NCBI RefSeq assembly: GCF_002796985.1
Contig: NZ_PEKX01000009.1
Coordinates: forward strand, 266,547 to 330,546
Direction of reading: 5' to 3'
Source of the DNA: Pseudomonas sp.
GTDB lineage: Bacteria; Pseudomonadota; Gammaproteobacteria; Pseudomonadales; Pseudomonadaceae
Length of the DNA: 64,000 nucleotides
A program made the translations under genes and the position numbers. The notes beneath the pieces are model-generated. The model was given only the letters and a program-made list of their open reading frames with translations. It was not told the DNA's origin and did no database searches. Positions within the stretch are counted from its first letter, which is position 1; every line of letters starts with the position of its first letter. Shown here piece by piece: positions 19,188 through 28,427 of this stretch.

Positions 19188-20156
19188 TTGAAAGTGACCT
19201 TGCAACCCTCCGGCGCCCAGCTCGAGCTGCGGCCCGGCGAACGTATCCTCGACGGTGCGCGGCGTCTGGGCTATGAGTGCCCGCAGAGCTGCCGCAACGG
19301 CAATTGCCATATCTGCGCGGCGCTGCTGGTGGAAGGCCGCGTGCGCCAGAACGGCGAGGTGCGCGACCAGGGTGAACTCTTCACCTGCCTGGCCGAGCCA
19401 CTGGAAGACTGCGTGCTGCATTGGGACGGCGTGCTGGCCCCCGGCGAGCTGCCGGTGCGCAAGCTGTCTTGCCAGCTGACGCTGTGCGAGCCAGTGGGCG
19501 GCGATGTCTGGCGCGTGCGCCTGCGTGCGCCGGCCGGCAAGCCGCCGCGCTATCACGCCGGGCAGTACCTGCTGATCGAGCGTGAGGGCAGCGACCCGGC
19601 GGCCTTCTCGCTAGCCTCTGCGCCGCAGGGAGGTCGAGACCTGGAACTGCACATCCTGGCCCGCGAGAACAGCGCCATCGACCTGCTGACGCAGCTGCAG
19701 CGCGACCGTTTCGCCCGCGTGCAGATGCCTTTCGGCGACGCGCACCTGGCTGATCTGCCGGACGGCCCGCTGGTACTGATCGCCGCCGGCACCGGCATGG
19801 CGCAAATGCACAGCCTGATCGAATTCTGCCGCGCCACCGGTTTCGCCCACCCCGTGCACCTGTACTGGGGCGTTCGTCGCCCGGAAGACTTCTACGAGCT
19901 GCCGCACTGGGAGCAGTGGGAAAGCGTGCCCAACCTGCACCTGCACAAGATCGTCAGCGACCTGTGTGGCTGGCAGGGGCGCTGCGGCCTGCTGCATGAG
20001 GCGGTGTGCGAGGACTTCGCCGAGCTGTCCGGCCTGCGCGTCTACGCCAGCGGCTCGCCGGCGATGGTCTACGGCACCCTGGATGCGCTGGTGGCGGCGG
20101 GCATGGACCCGCATCAGATGCGCGCGGATGTGTTCGCTTACGCCCCGCGCGGCTGA
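19188..20156 (+). CDS. 2Fe-2S ferredoxin / FAD / NAD(P)H reductase (CDP-6-deoxy-glucoseen reductase-like)
   Basis: A 322-aa single-chain electron-transfer flavoprotein. Residues 1-85 are a plant-type ferredoxin with cluster cysteines C35, C40, C43 and C67. Residues about 95-190 form the FAD domain (YHAGQYLLIE motif) and about 200-322 the NAD(P)H domain (LVLIAAGTGMAQMHSLIEF, YWGVRRPEDFY, CGLLHEAV). Such proteins pass NAD(P)H electrons to oxygenases or flavin. In other gammaproteobacteria an fre-type flavin reductase sits by ubiD and may supply FMNH2 for prenyl-FMN, so a similar link is plausible. The start is TTG at 19188 by homology; the longer frame runs into the REP. Confidence 0.85.
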   Translation: MKVTLQPSGAQLELRPGERILDGARRLGYECPQSCRNGNCHICAALLVEGRVRQNGEVRDQGELFTCLAEPLEDCVLHWDGVLAPGELPVRKLSCQLTLCEPVGGDVWRVRLRAPAGKPPRYHAGQYLLIEREGSDPAAFSLASAPQGGRDLELHILARENSAIDLLTQLQRDRFARVQMPFGDAHLADLPDGPLVLIAAGTGMAQMHSLIEFCRATGFAHPVHLYWGVRRPEDFYELPHWEQWESVPNLHLHKIVSDLCGWQGRCGLLHEAVCEDFAELSGLRVYASGSPAMVYGTLDALVAAGMDPHQMRADVFAYAPRG

Positions 20157-20182
20157 GTCAAGCCGAATGAAGAATGCTTTTC

Positions 20183-20266
20183 GTAGGACCGAGGGGGACG
20201 CCTAGTTCTTGCTCGCGAACAAACCCTGGTCCGGGGCCGGGTTCGCGAGCAAGCTCGCTCCTACAG
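20183..20266. repeat. REP pair, variant arm plus standard arm, left flank of the malonyl island
   Basis: The variant left arm (GTAGGACCGAGGGGGACGCC then TAGTTCTTGCTCGCGAAC) faces a standard right arm GTTCGCGAGCAAGCTCGCTC. It lies 30 bases from the end of the LysR gene. Confidence 0.85.
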
Positions 20267-20295
20267 GGTCGGCCCGCCAGCGGCGCTTCGTCTGC

Positions 20296-21207
20296 CTATT
20301 CGGTTACCGGCGATACGAGGGGAGAAAACTCCTCCTGCAACTCCGCCCGAATCCAGTCCTCGAACCAGGCCACGTCGGCGCTCACCGCGCCGGTGGGCAG
20401 CAGCAGCTGGTAGCTCTCCAGCGGCACTTCCTCGGCCAGCGGTCGCACCAGCGTGCCGGCAGCCAGCTGGTGCTTCACCAGCACCAGGTTGGCCAGGGCG
20501 ATACCGTGGCCGGCTTCGGCCATGGCCAGCGCGTGGTCGTTGCTGATGTAGAGCACGTCGGAGTTCACCCGCAGGTCGAGGCCGATGGTGGACAGCCAGA
20601 GGTTCCACCATTCGCCGTCGTCGACGTGGATCAACTTGTGCTGCGCCAGCTCCTGCACGTTGTTCAGCGGGCCGTGTTGTTCGAGGTAGGCGGGTGAGCA
20701 CACCGGGAAAACGGCGGGCCGCACCAGGGTGCTGTGGCACTGCGGGTAGACGCCGGGCAGCCCGTAAACAATCCCCAGATCGGCGCTTTTACCGTCCACT
20801 TCGGTGAAAGTCGGGTTGGGCTCCACCGCCACCTTCAGGCCGGGGCGTTGCTGGCGCAGGGTTTCCAGGCGCGGCATCAGCCAGCGCTTGGCAAAGGCCG
20901 GCACCGCCATGATCTTCAGCCAGCGCGCGGTGCCGCCGGGGGCCAGTTCGTGGCCGGCATCGGCGATCTGCTGCAGGGCGGTGGATATCTTCGCGTAATA
21001 GCGCTGCCCGGCCGGCGTCAGGCTCACACCGCGCGGAGTGCGCTCGAACAGCTGCACGCCCAGCCAGTCTTCCAGCAGCTTCACGTGACGGCCGATGGCC
21101 GGCTGCGTCACATGCAGGTCTTTCGAGGCGGCGACATAGCTGCCCAGCCGGGCGGCGGCCTCGAAGGCGCGGACGGCATTGAGCGGCGGAAGGCGCTGGA
21201 TCGACAT
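20296..21207 (-). CDS. LysR-family regulator, GcvA-like
   Basis: A 303-aa LysR-type regulator. The winged HTH fills residues about 6-65 (LNAVRAFEAAARLGSYVAAS, TQPAIGRHVKLLED); the effector-binding domain follows from about 90. The spacing and the LPPLNAVRAFEAAARLGS start place it in the GcvA subgroup. It is divergent from the ABC importer operon across 250 bases of AT-rich DNA, the usual layout for a LysR that controls its neighbour. The effector is unknown; a malonyl compound or malonyl-CoA is a guess from context. Confidence 0.9.
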   Translation of the reverse strand: MSIQRLPPLNAVRAFEAAARLGSYVAASKDLHVTQPAIGRHVKLLEDWLGVQLFERTPRGVSLTPAGQRYYAKISTALQQIADAGHELAPGGTARWLKIMAVPAFAKRWLMPRLETLRQQRPGLKVAVEPNPTFTEVDGKSADLGIVYGLPGVYPQCHSTLVRPAVFPVCSPAYLEQHGPLNNVQELAQHKLIHVDDGEWWNLWLSTIGLDLRVNSDVLYISNDHALAMAEAGHGIALANLVLVKHQLAAGTLVRPLAEEVPLESYQLLLPTGAVSADVAWFEDWIRAELQEEFSPLVSPVTE

Positions 21208-21238
21208 GGGATGCCTCGTAGTGTGCGCTCGTGTACCG

Positions 21239-21290
21239 AGCTGTTAGATTTTTAGCTGTTAATTTTTTTAATATCGACTGTAAGAAAATT
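21239..21290. promoter_or_regulatory. AT-rich divergent control region with repeated AGCTGTTA
   Basis: Between the LysR gene and the importer operon the base composition drops sharply. AGCTGTTAGA (21239-21248) and AGCTGTTAAT (21254-21263) form a direct repeat 15 bases apart, followed by a run of T and GACTGTAAG. This could be a LysR operator and RNA polymerase site. It is based on position and pattern only. Confidence 0.35.
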
Positions 21291-21457
21291 GAGCTTTCCG
21301 CTCAACCACCTTTCTTCGACTATCCGCTCCAACAACACCACAACTTGGGCCAGACCCAAGGCCAGCACTGCCACCCAGCGTCTCTAGTCCTGCCAGAACA
21401 ACTACAAGATCCCCCGACCGCCTTCTGGTGGCGGAAGGGAAGGTACGGAGGTTTCAC

Positions 21458-22576
21458 ATGAGTGCCCTGCACAGCCTGCAGACGGCGGCGGTTTCCATCC
21501 GCTCCGTGCGCAAGGTCTACGGCGACCCCGCCAGCGGTCCCGTCGCGCTGAAATGCGTCGACCTGGACATCCGCGACAACGAATTCTTCACCCTGCTCGG
21601 CCCCTCGGGCTGCGGCAAGACCACCCTGCTGCGGATGATCGCCGGCTTCGAATTCCCCACCGCCGGGGACATCCAGCTGTACGGCGAGAACATCGCCGAC
21701 CGGCCGCCCTTCGAGCGCCCGGTGAACACTGTGTTCCAGCACTACGCGCTGTTCCCGCACATGACCATCGCCGAGAACTTGGCCTTCGGCCTGGAGTCCC
21801 ACCCGATGGGCCAGCGCATGAGCAAGGCGCAGGTCGCCGAGCGTGTTCGCGAAATGCTTGCCCTGGTGCAGATGGAACGCTTCGCCCAGCGCAAGCCGAC
21901 CCAGCTGTCTGGCGGCCAGCAACAACGCGTCGCCCTGGCCCGCGCGCTGGCGCCGCACCCCAAGGTGCTGCTGCTCGACGAGCCGCTGTCGGCGCTCGAC
22001 CTCAAGCTGCGCCAGGCCATGCGCGAAGAGCTCAAGGCGATCCAGTCCAAGACCGGCATCACCTTCATCTTCGTCACCCATGACCAGGAAGAAGCGCTGA
22101 CCATGTCCGACCGCATCGCCGTGCTTTCCGAGGGCGAAGTGCAGCAGGTCGGGCGGCCAGACGATATCTACGAACGCCCGCGCAACCGCTTCGTTGCCGA
22201 CTTCATCGGCGAGACCAACTTCCTCCCGGCGCGAGTGGAGAACTTCGTTGGCGACCGCGCGCAATACCGTATTGCTGGGGATCGCCTGATCGAGGCAGAA
22301 CCCCGCGAAGGCCTGAAAGCCGGCGCCGAAGTCACCCTGTCGATCCGCCCCGAGCGCCTGCAACTGGTGGCCGATGACACGCCGAACGCCACGCCCTGCA
22401 CCGTCGTCCAGCAGATCTACCTGGGCACCGACCTGCAGTACCAGGTCAGCCTCGCCGACGGCACCCGCCTGACTGTCCGCGCGCCCAACAGCGCCGGCCG
22501 GCGTGGGCGTCTGGCAGCCGGGCAACGCGCCGGGCTGCTGTTCGAAAAAGGCAGCGCCAGCGTCCTGGTGGACTGA
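21458..22576 (+). CDS. PotA-like ABC importer ATPase
   Basis: A 372-aa ATP-binding subunit of a polyamine/opine/phosphonate-type ABC importer. Walker A GPSGCGKT is at 48-55, signature LSGGQQQR at 149-156, Walker B VLLLDEP about 169-175, and the His switch in VTHDQEEA. The C-terminal 120 residues form the TOBE-type regulatory domain. The ATG at 21458 has GGAGG 9 bases upstream; an in-frame ATG at 21428 adds 10 unconserved residues. It is the first gene of a tight operon with two permeases and a binding protein. The substrate is not fixed by sequence. Confidence 0.92.
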   Translation: MSALHSLQTAAVSIRSVRKVYGDPASGPVALKCVDLDIRDNEFFTLLGPSGCGKTTLLRMIAGFEFPTAGDIQLYGENIADRPPFERPVNTVFQHYALFPHMTIAENLAFGLESHPMGQRMSKAQVAERVREMLALVQMERFAQRKPTQLSGGQQQRVALARALAPHPKVLLLDEPLSALDLKLRQAMREELKAIQSKTGITFIFVTHDQEEALTMSDRIAVLSEGEVQQVGRPDDIYERPRNRFVADFIGETNFLPARVENFVGDRAQYRIAGDRLIEAEPREGLKAGAEVTLSIRPERLQLVADDTPNATPCTVVQQIYLGTDLQYQVSLADGTRLTVRAPNSAGRRGRLAAGQRAGLLFEKGSASVLVD

Positions 22577-22588
22577 GCAGAGGTGAGC

Positions 22589-23515
22589 ATGAACCGGTTA
22601 TCCACAACCGCCGGCAATTCGCTGGAGCGGCGCCAGGCGCTGCGCAGCTTCCTCGGCGTATCGCCCGCGCTGCTCTCCATCGGGTTGTTCCTGATCGTGC
22701 CGATCTTCATCGTGGTCGGCTATTCGCTGATGCAGGCCAACCCCTATGGCGGGGTGAATCCGCACTTCAGCGTCGACGCCTACGTCTCGCTGCTGTTCGA
22801 GCGCCAGCTCGACGACAGCCTGGCCTTCGCCGACTCCTACATGATGATTGCCTTGCGCTCCATCGGCATCGCCGCGGCAACCACCGTCATCACCCTGCTG
22901 GTGGGCTTCCCGGTGGCGGTGTGGCTGGCGATGCAGCCGGCGCACCGCCGCGGCCTGCTGATCTTCCTGATCACCGTGCCGTTCTGGGCCAACCTGCTGA
23001 TCCGCACCTACGCCTGGATCCTGCTGCTGCGCGGCACCGGCGTGGTCAACGGCACGCTGATGAGCCTCGGCATCATCCACCAGCCGCTGAACCTGCTGTA
23101 CACCGACGGCGCCGTGCTGCTGGGCCTGGTCTACACCTACGCGCCCTTCGTCGTGCTGCCGATCTACGCGACCCTCGAGAAGATGGACATGCGCCTGCTC
23201 GAAGCCGCCCAGGACCTCTATGCCGGGCGCATTCGTACCCTGCGCAAGGTGGTCCTGCCGATCGCTCGTCCGGGCATCCTGGCCGGCGCCATCCTCACCT
23301 TCGTGCCCTGCCTGGGCGCGATGATCGCCCCTGAGCTGCTCGGCGGCGGCACCAAGATGATGCTCGGCAACCTGATCTTCCGGCAGTTCAGCGACTCGCG
23401 GAACTGGCCCTTCGGCGCGGCGCTGTCGCTGGTGCTGATGGGAGCCGTGATGCTGGTGCTGATGTTCTACGCGATGCGCGCCGAACGCCTGCGTATCGCC
23501 CGGGGAGGTGAATGA
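22589..23515 (+). CDS. PotB-like ABC importer permease
   Basis: A 308-aa inner-membrane permease with six main hydrophobic segments and the EAA loop EAAQDLYAGRIRTLRKVVLPIARPG that docks on the ATPase. The start is taken as ATG 22589 with AGAGGTGA upstream; GTG 22583 would add two residues. It is 12 bases downstream of the ATPase gene and overlaps or abuts the second permease, so the two form the membrane channel. Homology is to PotB/PotH of the spermidine/putrescine family. Confidence 0.92.
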   Translation: MNRLSTTAGNSLERRQALRSFLGVSPALLSIGLFLIVPIFIVVGYSLMQANPYGGVNPHFSVDAYVSLLFERQLDDSLAFADSYMMIALRSIGIAAATTVITLLVGFPVAVWLAMQPAHRRGLLIFLITVPFWANLLIRTYAWILLLRGTGVVNGTLMSLGIIHQPLNLLYTDGAVLLGLVYTYAPFVVLPIYATLEKMDMRLLEAAQDLYAGRIRTLRKVVLPIARPGILAGAILTFVPCLGAMIAPELLGGGTKMMLGNLIFRQFSDSRNWPFGAALSLVLMGAVMLVLMFYAMRAERLRIARGGE

Positions 23516-24321
23516 TGCTGTCGCTGCTGAGCAAACGTCGCTTGGGTGTTCAGGACTTCCGTGGCTTCGGCGCCCTGAGCTTGCTGTTCTACCTGTACCT
23601 CTACGCGCCCATCGTGGTGCTGGTGGTGCTCTCGTTCAACGCCAACCAGTCCGCCACCGTGTGGACCGGCTTCAGCCTCGACTGGTACCGCGCCGCGTTT
23701 GCCAACCAGGCGCTGCGCCAGGCCGCCGGCAACAGCCTGCTGATCGCCGTGTGCGCCAGCGTGATCGCCACCGCGATTGCCACCCTGGCCGCGCTGGGCA
23801 CCTCGCGCGGTGCCAAGTTCAAGGGCCTGCGCCTGTCCATGGGGGCGATCATGCTGCCGCTGGTGCTGCCCGAGATCGTCGTCGGCGTCGCCACCCTGGC
23901 GCTGTTCTCCACCCTCGGCCTGTCGCTGGGCTACGGCAACCTGATCATCGCCCACACGGTGTTCTGCATCCCGTTTGCCTACCTGCCGATCCGTGCCCGC
24001 CTGAACGACATGGACCTGTCCCTGGAGCAGGCCGCCGCCGACCTCTACGCCGGCCCCTGGCGGACCTTCCGCAAGGTGACCTTGCCGCTGCTGATGCCGG
24101 GGATTGTCTCCGGGCTGATGCTGGCCTTCATCGTCTCGCTGGATAACTTCGTGATTTCGATGATGGTCTCCCAGGCCGGCACCACCACCTTGCCGATCTT
24201 CATCTTCGGCCTGCTGCGCATGGGCGTGACGCCCGATGTGAACGCGGTGTCGACCCTGATCCTCGGCGTTTCCGTGCTGTTCGTAACCCTGTCCTACCTG
24301 CTCGGCAAGAAGAAGGCCTGA
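23515..24321 (+). CDS. PotC-like ABC importer permease
   Basis: A 268-aa second permease with six hydrophobic segments and its EAA loop EQAAADLYAGPWRTFRKVTL. The start region reads ATGATG across the previous stop (TGA 23513-23515). GGAGG at 23504-23508 is best spaced for the ATG at 23515; the ATG at 23512 is the alternative. The short overlap implies translational coupling with the first permease. Homology is to PotC/PotI. Confidence 0.91.
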   Translation: MLSLLSKRRLGVQDFRGFGALSLLFYLYLYAPIVVLVVLSFNANQSATVWTGFSLDWYRAAFANQALRQAAGNSLLIAVCASVIATAIATLAALGTSRGAKFKGLRLSMGAIMLPLVLPEIVVGVATLALFSTLGLSLGYGNLIIAHTVFCIPFAYLPIRARLNDMDLSLEQAAADLYAGPWRTFRKVTLPLLMPGIVSGLMLAFIVSLDNFVISMMVSQAGTTTLPIFIFGLLRMGVTPDVNAVSTLILGVSVLFVTLSYLLGKKKA

Positions 24322-24342
24322 GCCCACCTACCGGAGTAGAAG

Positions 24343-25392
24343 ATGAGCAAACTGATCGCTGCTGTTCGGGCCTCGCTGACGCTGGGCGTGGCCGCTGCTG
24401 TTTACATGAATGGCGCGCACGCCGCCGAACAACTGAACGTGGTGAGCTGGAGTGGCTATTTCACGCCGCAGATCCTGGCGAAGTTCGAGAAGGAAACCGG
24501 CATCAAGGTGACCGTGGATTCCTACGACTCGAACGAAACCCTGCTGGCCAAGCTCAAGCAGGGCGGCACTGGCTACGACGTGGCGATTCCTTCGCACCAG
24601 TTCGTGCCGATCCTGATCCAGGAGAAGCTGCTGGAGCGCTTCGACCCGGCCAGCCAGCCGTACTACGCCAACGTCGAAGACAACCTGAAGAAGCCCACCT
24701 GGGACCCGGAAGGCGCCTACGCCGTGCCCTTCATCTGGGGCACCACCAGCGTGGTGCTGGACAGCGCCAAGTACAGCGGCCCGGCCGACAGCTACTCGGT
24801 GCTGTTCACCCCGCCGGCAGAGCTGCAGGGCAAGATCAACATGTTCGACTCGGCGAGCGAAGTGATCGACACCGCCAGCCTCTACCTGGGCATCCCGCTG
24901 TGCAGCGAGGACCCCAAGCAGATGCAACAGGTGCTGACCCTGCTGAAGACCCAGAAGCCGTTCGTGAAAACCTACAGCTCCAAGGCCGGCTCGATCCGCG
25001 AGAACCTGGCCTCGGGCGAAGTCGACATGTCGATGTTCTGGGGCGGCTCGTCGATGCGCGCGCGTGAGATGAAATCCAGCCTGAAGTACCTCTACCCGAA
25101 AGAGGGCGTGATGGCCTGGGTGGACAACCTGGTGATCCCGGCCGGTGCCAAGCACCCGGAGAACGCGAAGAAGTTCATCGCCTTCCTCAGTCAGCCGGAG
25201 AACTCGGCGATGACCCAGAACTTCCTCAAGCACCAGAGCCCGATCAAGGGTGTTGAACCCTTCCTCGACGCCAGCCTGAAGGATGCGCCGGAGCTGCACA
25301 TCCCCGAGGGCACCAAGGTGGTGTTCAGCAAGACCTGCGGCGAAGGCGCGATCCGCCTGGCCGACCGTATCTGGACCAACCTGATGCGTTGA
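24343..25392 (+). CDS. PotD/PotF-like periplasmic solute-binding protein
   Basis: A 349-aa periplasmic binding protein. Residues 1-27 are a signal peptide ending AHA. The mature part opens EQLNVVSWSGYFTPQILAKF, typical of PotD/PotF and related SBP_bac_8 proteins. It binds the substrate and delivers it to the two permeases. It lies 21 bases downstream of them, with GGAG before the ATG. In polyamine binders acidic residues hold the amines; this cannot be checked safely by eye, and neighbouring amidase and mat genes suggest another ligand. Confidence 0.9.
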   Translation: MSKLIAAVRASLTLGVAAAVYMNGAHAAEQLNVVSWSGYFTPQILAKFEKETGIKVTVDSYDSNETLLAKLKQGGTGYDVAIPSHQFVPILIQEKLLERFDPASQPYYANVEDNLKKPTWDPEGAYAVPFIWGTTSVVLDSAKYSGPADSYSVLFTPPAELQGKINMFDSASEVIDTASLYLGIPLCSEDPKQMQQVLTLLKTQKPFVKTYSSKAGSIRENLASGEVDMSMFWGGSSMRAREMKSSLKYLYPKEGVMAWVDNLVIPAGAKHPENAKKFIAFLSQPENSAMTQNFLKHQSPIKGVEPFLDASLKDAPELHIPEGTKVVFSKTCGEGAIRLADRIWTNLMR

Positions 25393-25594
25393 TCCCCGAG
25401 CGGGAAAGCCACTGACCGACGCTGCTCGCGTCCACCTTCGTGGGCGTGTTGGCAGCGTGCGGCCCGGCGAACGCACTGATCGATGAAAGCCCCGCGCGCT
25501 CCAGTACCGAGAAGGGGGGCCGCTGAACCTGACCGAAGCTTCCCGCCCATGCTGTGCATAGAGGGAAAGCCCTGATGAAAAAAGGCCTCGTTCC

Positions 25595-27052
25595 ATGAGC
25601 CAGAATAAACACAACGAACTCGTCCAGCTCCAGGCCCACGAACTGGCCCAGCGCATTCGCCTGCGTGATGTTTCCTGCCGTGAAGTGATGCAGGCGTACC
25701 TCGACCAGATCGAGCGCTACAACCCGGCGGTCAACGCCATCGTCAGCCAGCAGCCGGAGGAAATCCTGCTGGCCGAAGCCGGCCAGCGCGACGCCGAACT
25801 GGCCCGTGGCGAGTACCGTGGCTGGATGCATGGCCTGCCCCACGCGGTGAAGGACCTGTCGCTGACCAAAGGCATCCGTACCACCCTCGGTTCGCCGCTG
25901 TTCCGCGACTACCTGCCCGAGCGCGATGGCATCATGGTCGAGCGCATCAAGGCGGCCGGCGCGATCATCATCGGCAAGACCAACACTCCCGAATTCGGCC
26001 TCGGCTCGCACAGCTACAACCCGATCTTCGGTGCCACCGGTTGCGCCTACGCGCCCGAGCGCACCGCCGGCGGCAGCAGCGGTGGCGCGGCGGCGGCCCT
26101 GGCGCTGCAGATGGTCCCGGTGGCCGACGGCAGCGACATGATGGGCTCGCTGCGCAACCCGGCGGCCTTCAACAACATCATTGGCTTGCGCCCGTCCCAG
26201 GGGCGCGTGCCCTTCGACGACAGCGCCGACCTGTTCATCGATCAGCTCGGCTACGAAGGTCCGATGGGTCGCAGCGTGCGCGACGTGGCGTTGCTGCTGT
26301 CGGTGCAGGCCGGCGGCGATGCCCGCGCGCCACTGTCCATCGCTGAGAGTGGCGAGCAGTTCGCCGGCTCGCTGGAACGCGACTTCAAGGGCGCGCGCCT
26401 GGGGTGGTTGGGCGATCTGGGTGGCCATTTGCCCATGGAAAAAGGTGTGCTGGATCTGTGCCGCCAGTCCTTCGCCGACTTCGAAGCCATCGGCTGCCAC
26501 GTCGAAGACACCGCTATGGGCTTCTCTGCCGAGCGCCTCTGGGACACCTGGCGTACCCTGCGCCACTGGATGGTCGCCGGTTCCCTGGGCCCGGCCTACG
26601 CGGACCCGGTCAAGCGCGAGCTGCTCAAGCCCGAGGCCATCTGGGAGGTGGAGAACGGCCTGAAGCTCTCGGCCATGGATGTCTTCCGCGCTTCTGTCGC
26701 GCGCAGCGACTGGTACCGCGCCATCAGCCAGCTGTTCGAGCGCTACGATTACCTGCTGTTGCCCAGCGCCCAGGTGTTCCCGTTCGACAAGCGCTGGGAC
26801 TGGCCGAAGGAGATCGCCGGCAAGAGCATGGACACCTACCACCGCTGGATGGAGGTGGTGATCCCGGCCACCCTGTCCGGTTGCCCGGCGGCCAACGTGC
26901 CGGTGGGCTTCAATGAGCAGGGCCTGCCCATGGGCCTGCAGATCATCGGCAGGCACCAGGCCGACATGGCCGTGCTGCAACTGGCCCACGCCTACGAGCA
27001 GGCTTCGCGCTGGTACCAGCGCTGCCCGCCGCCCATGCTGGCGGGGGATTGA
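25595..27052 (+). CDS. Amidase-signature hydrolase, possible malonyl-amide amidase
   Basis: A 485-aa amidase-signature enzyme. The Ser-cisSer-Lys triad is visible as Lys86 (HAVKDL), the GGSSGG loop with Ser161/162, and Ser185 in SDMMGSLRNPA; the usual GGS at the nucleophile reads MGS here. These enzymes hydrolyse carboxamides to acid plus ammonia. A gap of 202 bases separates it from the transporter genes, with no clear ORF or terminator in between. It lies 31 bases before malonyl-CoA decarboxylase and matB. Bradyrhizobium malonamidase E2 belongs to this family, so malonamate or a related malonyl amide is a reasonable substrate guess, not a demonstrated one. Confidence 0.88.
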   Translation: MSQNKHNELVQLQAHELAQRIRLRDVSCREVMQAYLDQIERYNPAVNAIVSQQPEEILLAEAGQRDAELARGEYRGWMHGLPHAVKDLSLTKGIRTTLGSPLFRDYLPERDGIMVERIKAAGAIIIGKTNTPEFGLGSHSYNPIFGATGCAYAPERTAGGSSGGAAAALALQMVPVADGSDMMGSLRNPAAFNNIIGLRPSQGRVPFDDSADLFIDQLGYEGPMGRSVRDVALLLSVQAGGDARAPLSIAESGEQFAGSLERDFKGARLGWLGDLGGHLPMEKGVLDLCRQSFADFEAIGCHVEDTAMGFSAERLWDTWRTLRHWMVAGSLGPAYADPVKRELLKPEAIWEVENGLKLSAMDVFRASVARSDWYRAISQLFERYDYLLLPSAQVFPFDKRWDWPKEIAGKSMDTYHRWMEVVIPATLSGCPAANVPVGFNEQGLPMGLQIIGRHQADMAVLQLAHAYEQASRWYQRCPPPMLAGD

Positions 27053-27083
27053 ACGAGAAATACCCACAAGCTGAGGGGGACGC

Positions 27084-28418
27084 ATGAACATCAGTTTCTT
27101 CCAGGAACTGCTGCAAAGCATCACCGAGCGCGGCCGGCAATTGCTGGAATCGCGCGAGCCGGCGCCGGGCAATGCCCAGGCGCTGGCGCAGGCTTGCCAC
27201 AGGCTGATCTCCAGCCACGGCGAGGCCTCGGGCGTGGCCCTGGCGCAGCAGGTTCTGTGTGCCTATCGCGATTGCCCCGAGGAGCAGCAGAAAGCTTTCT
27301 TCGACATCCTGCTGAAGGACTTCGCCCCGCCCTTCGAGGCGCTGGCGCAAGCCTGCCAGCGCTACCTCGATGAGCCGTCGTCGGCCAACACCACGGCGCT
27401 GTTCCAGGCCAGTGAGCCGCCGCGCCAGGAACTGTTCCGCCGCCTCAACCAGGCGCCCGGCGGCACGGCGGAGCTGATCGCCATGCGCCGCCTGCTGCTG
27501 CAGGAGCTGAAAGCCCGCCCGGAACTGGCGGCGGTGGACCACGACCTGCAGCACCTGCTGGCGTCCTGGTTCAACCGCGGCTTCCTGGTGCTGCGGCGCA
27601 TCGACTGGTCGACGCCGGCGTCGATTCTGGAAAAGATCATCCAGTACGAGGCCGTCCACGCCATCAAGGACTGGGACGACCTGCGCAGCCGCCTGCAGCC
27701 GGCCGACCGCCGCTGCTTTGCCTTCTTCCACCCGGCCCTGGCCGACGAGCCGCTGATCTTCGTCGAGGTGGCGCTGACCCGCTCCATGCCCGGCGCTATC
27801 GCGCAGATTTTGGAAGTCACAGGCCTGGAAGCAAAGCCGGAGCCGCAGCCCGCGGAAGAGCCCGACACCGCCGTGTTCTATTCCATCAGCAACTGCCAGG
27901 ACGGTCTGCGCGGCATCTCCTTCGGCAACTTCCTGATCAAGCAGGTGGTGGAGGAGCTGGCGCGGGAGATTCCCGGCCTGCGCCAGTTCGTCACCCTGTC
28001 GCCGGTGCCCGGCTTCCGCCGCTGGCTCGACAGCCTGGGCGACGACCCGCAACTGGGCGCCGCCGCCGCCGACCTGCTCAAGGCACTCAAGCCTGACACC
28101 GCGCCACCGCCCCGCACGGAGCAGCCGATGCTGGCGCTGGCCGCCGAGTACTTCCTGCATGCGAAGAATGGCGCCGGCCTGCCGCTGGACCCGGTGGCGC
28201 GCTTCCACCTGGGCAACGGCGCCCGCCTGGAACGCCTGAACTGGCGCGGCGACCTCTCCACCGGCAGCCTGCGCCAGGCCGCCGGGCTGATGGTCAATTA
28301 CCGTTACGAACTGCGCCAGATCGAAAAGAACCACGAAGCCTACGCCAACCAGGGCTCGGTCACCGCCTCACCCGAGGTGCGCAAGCTGGCCAGTCTGTCG
28401 GCGAAAACAAAACGCTAG
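27084..28418 (+). CDS. matA: Malonyl-CoA decarboxylase
   Basis: A 444-aa protein of the MLYCD family, which converts malonyl-CoA to acetyl-CoA and CO2. The N-terminal helical domain spans about 1-150. The catalytic domain contains FGNFLIKQVVEEL, LSPVPGF with Ser306, and FHLGNGARLERLNW with His375; by position Ser306 and His375 match the family's catalytic pair. The final motif AAGLMVNYRYELRQIEKNHE is also typical. GGGGGA precedes the ATG. It is 9 bases upstream of matB, so the two are one unit. Confidence 0.93.
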   Translation: MNISFFQELLQSITERGRQLLESREPAPGNAQALAQACHRLISSHGEASGVALAQQVLCAYRDCPEEQQKAFFDILLKDFAPPFEALAQACQRYLDEPSSANTTALFQASEPPRQELFRRLNQAPGGTAELIAMRRLLLQELKARPELAAVDHDLQHLLASWFNRGFLVLRRIDWSTPASILEKIIQYEAVHAIKDWDDLRSRLQPADRRCFAFFHPALADEPLIFVEVALTRSMPGAIAQILEVTGLEAKPEPQPAEEPDTAVFYSISNCQDGLRGISFGNFLIKQVVEELAREIPGLRQFVTLSPVPGFRRWLDSLGDDPQLGAAAADLLKALKPDTAPPPRTEQPMLALAAEYFLHAKNGAGLPLDPVARFHLGNGARLERLNWRGDLSTGSLRQAAGLMVNYRYELRQIEKNHEAYANQGSVTASPEVRKLASLSAKTKR

Positions 28419-28427
28419 GACCTCCGC

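Noticed and set aside
25393..25594. Small gene between the binding protein and the amidase
   Set aside because: No frame with a ribosome-binding site and protein-like composition could be found.
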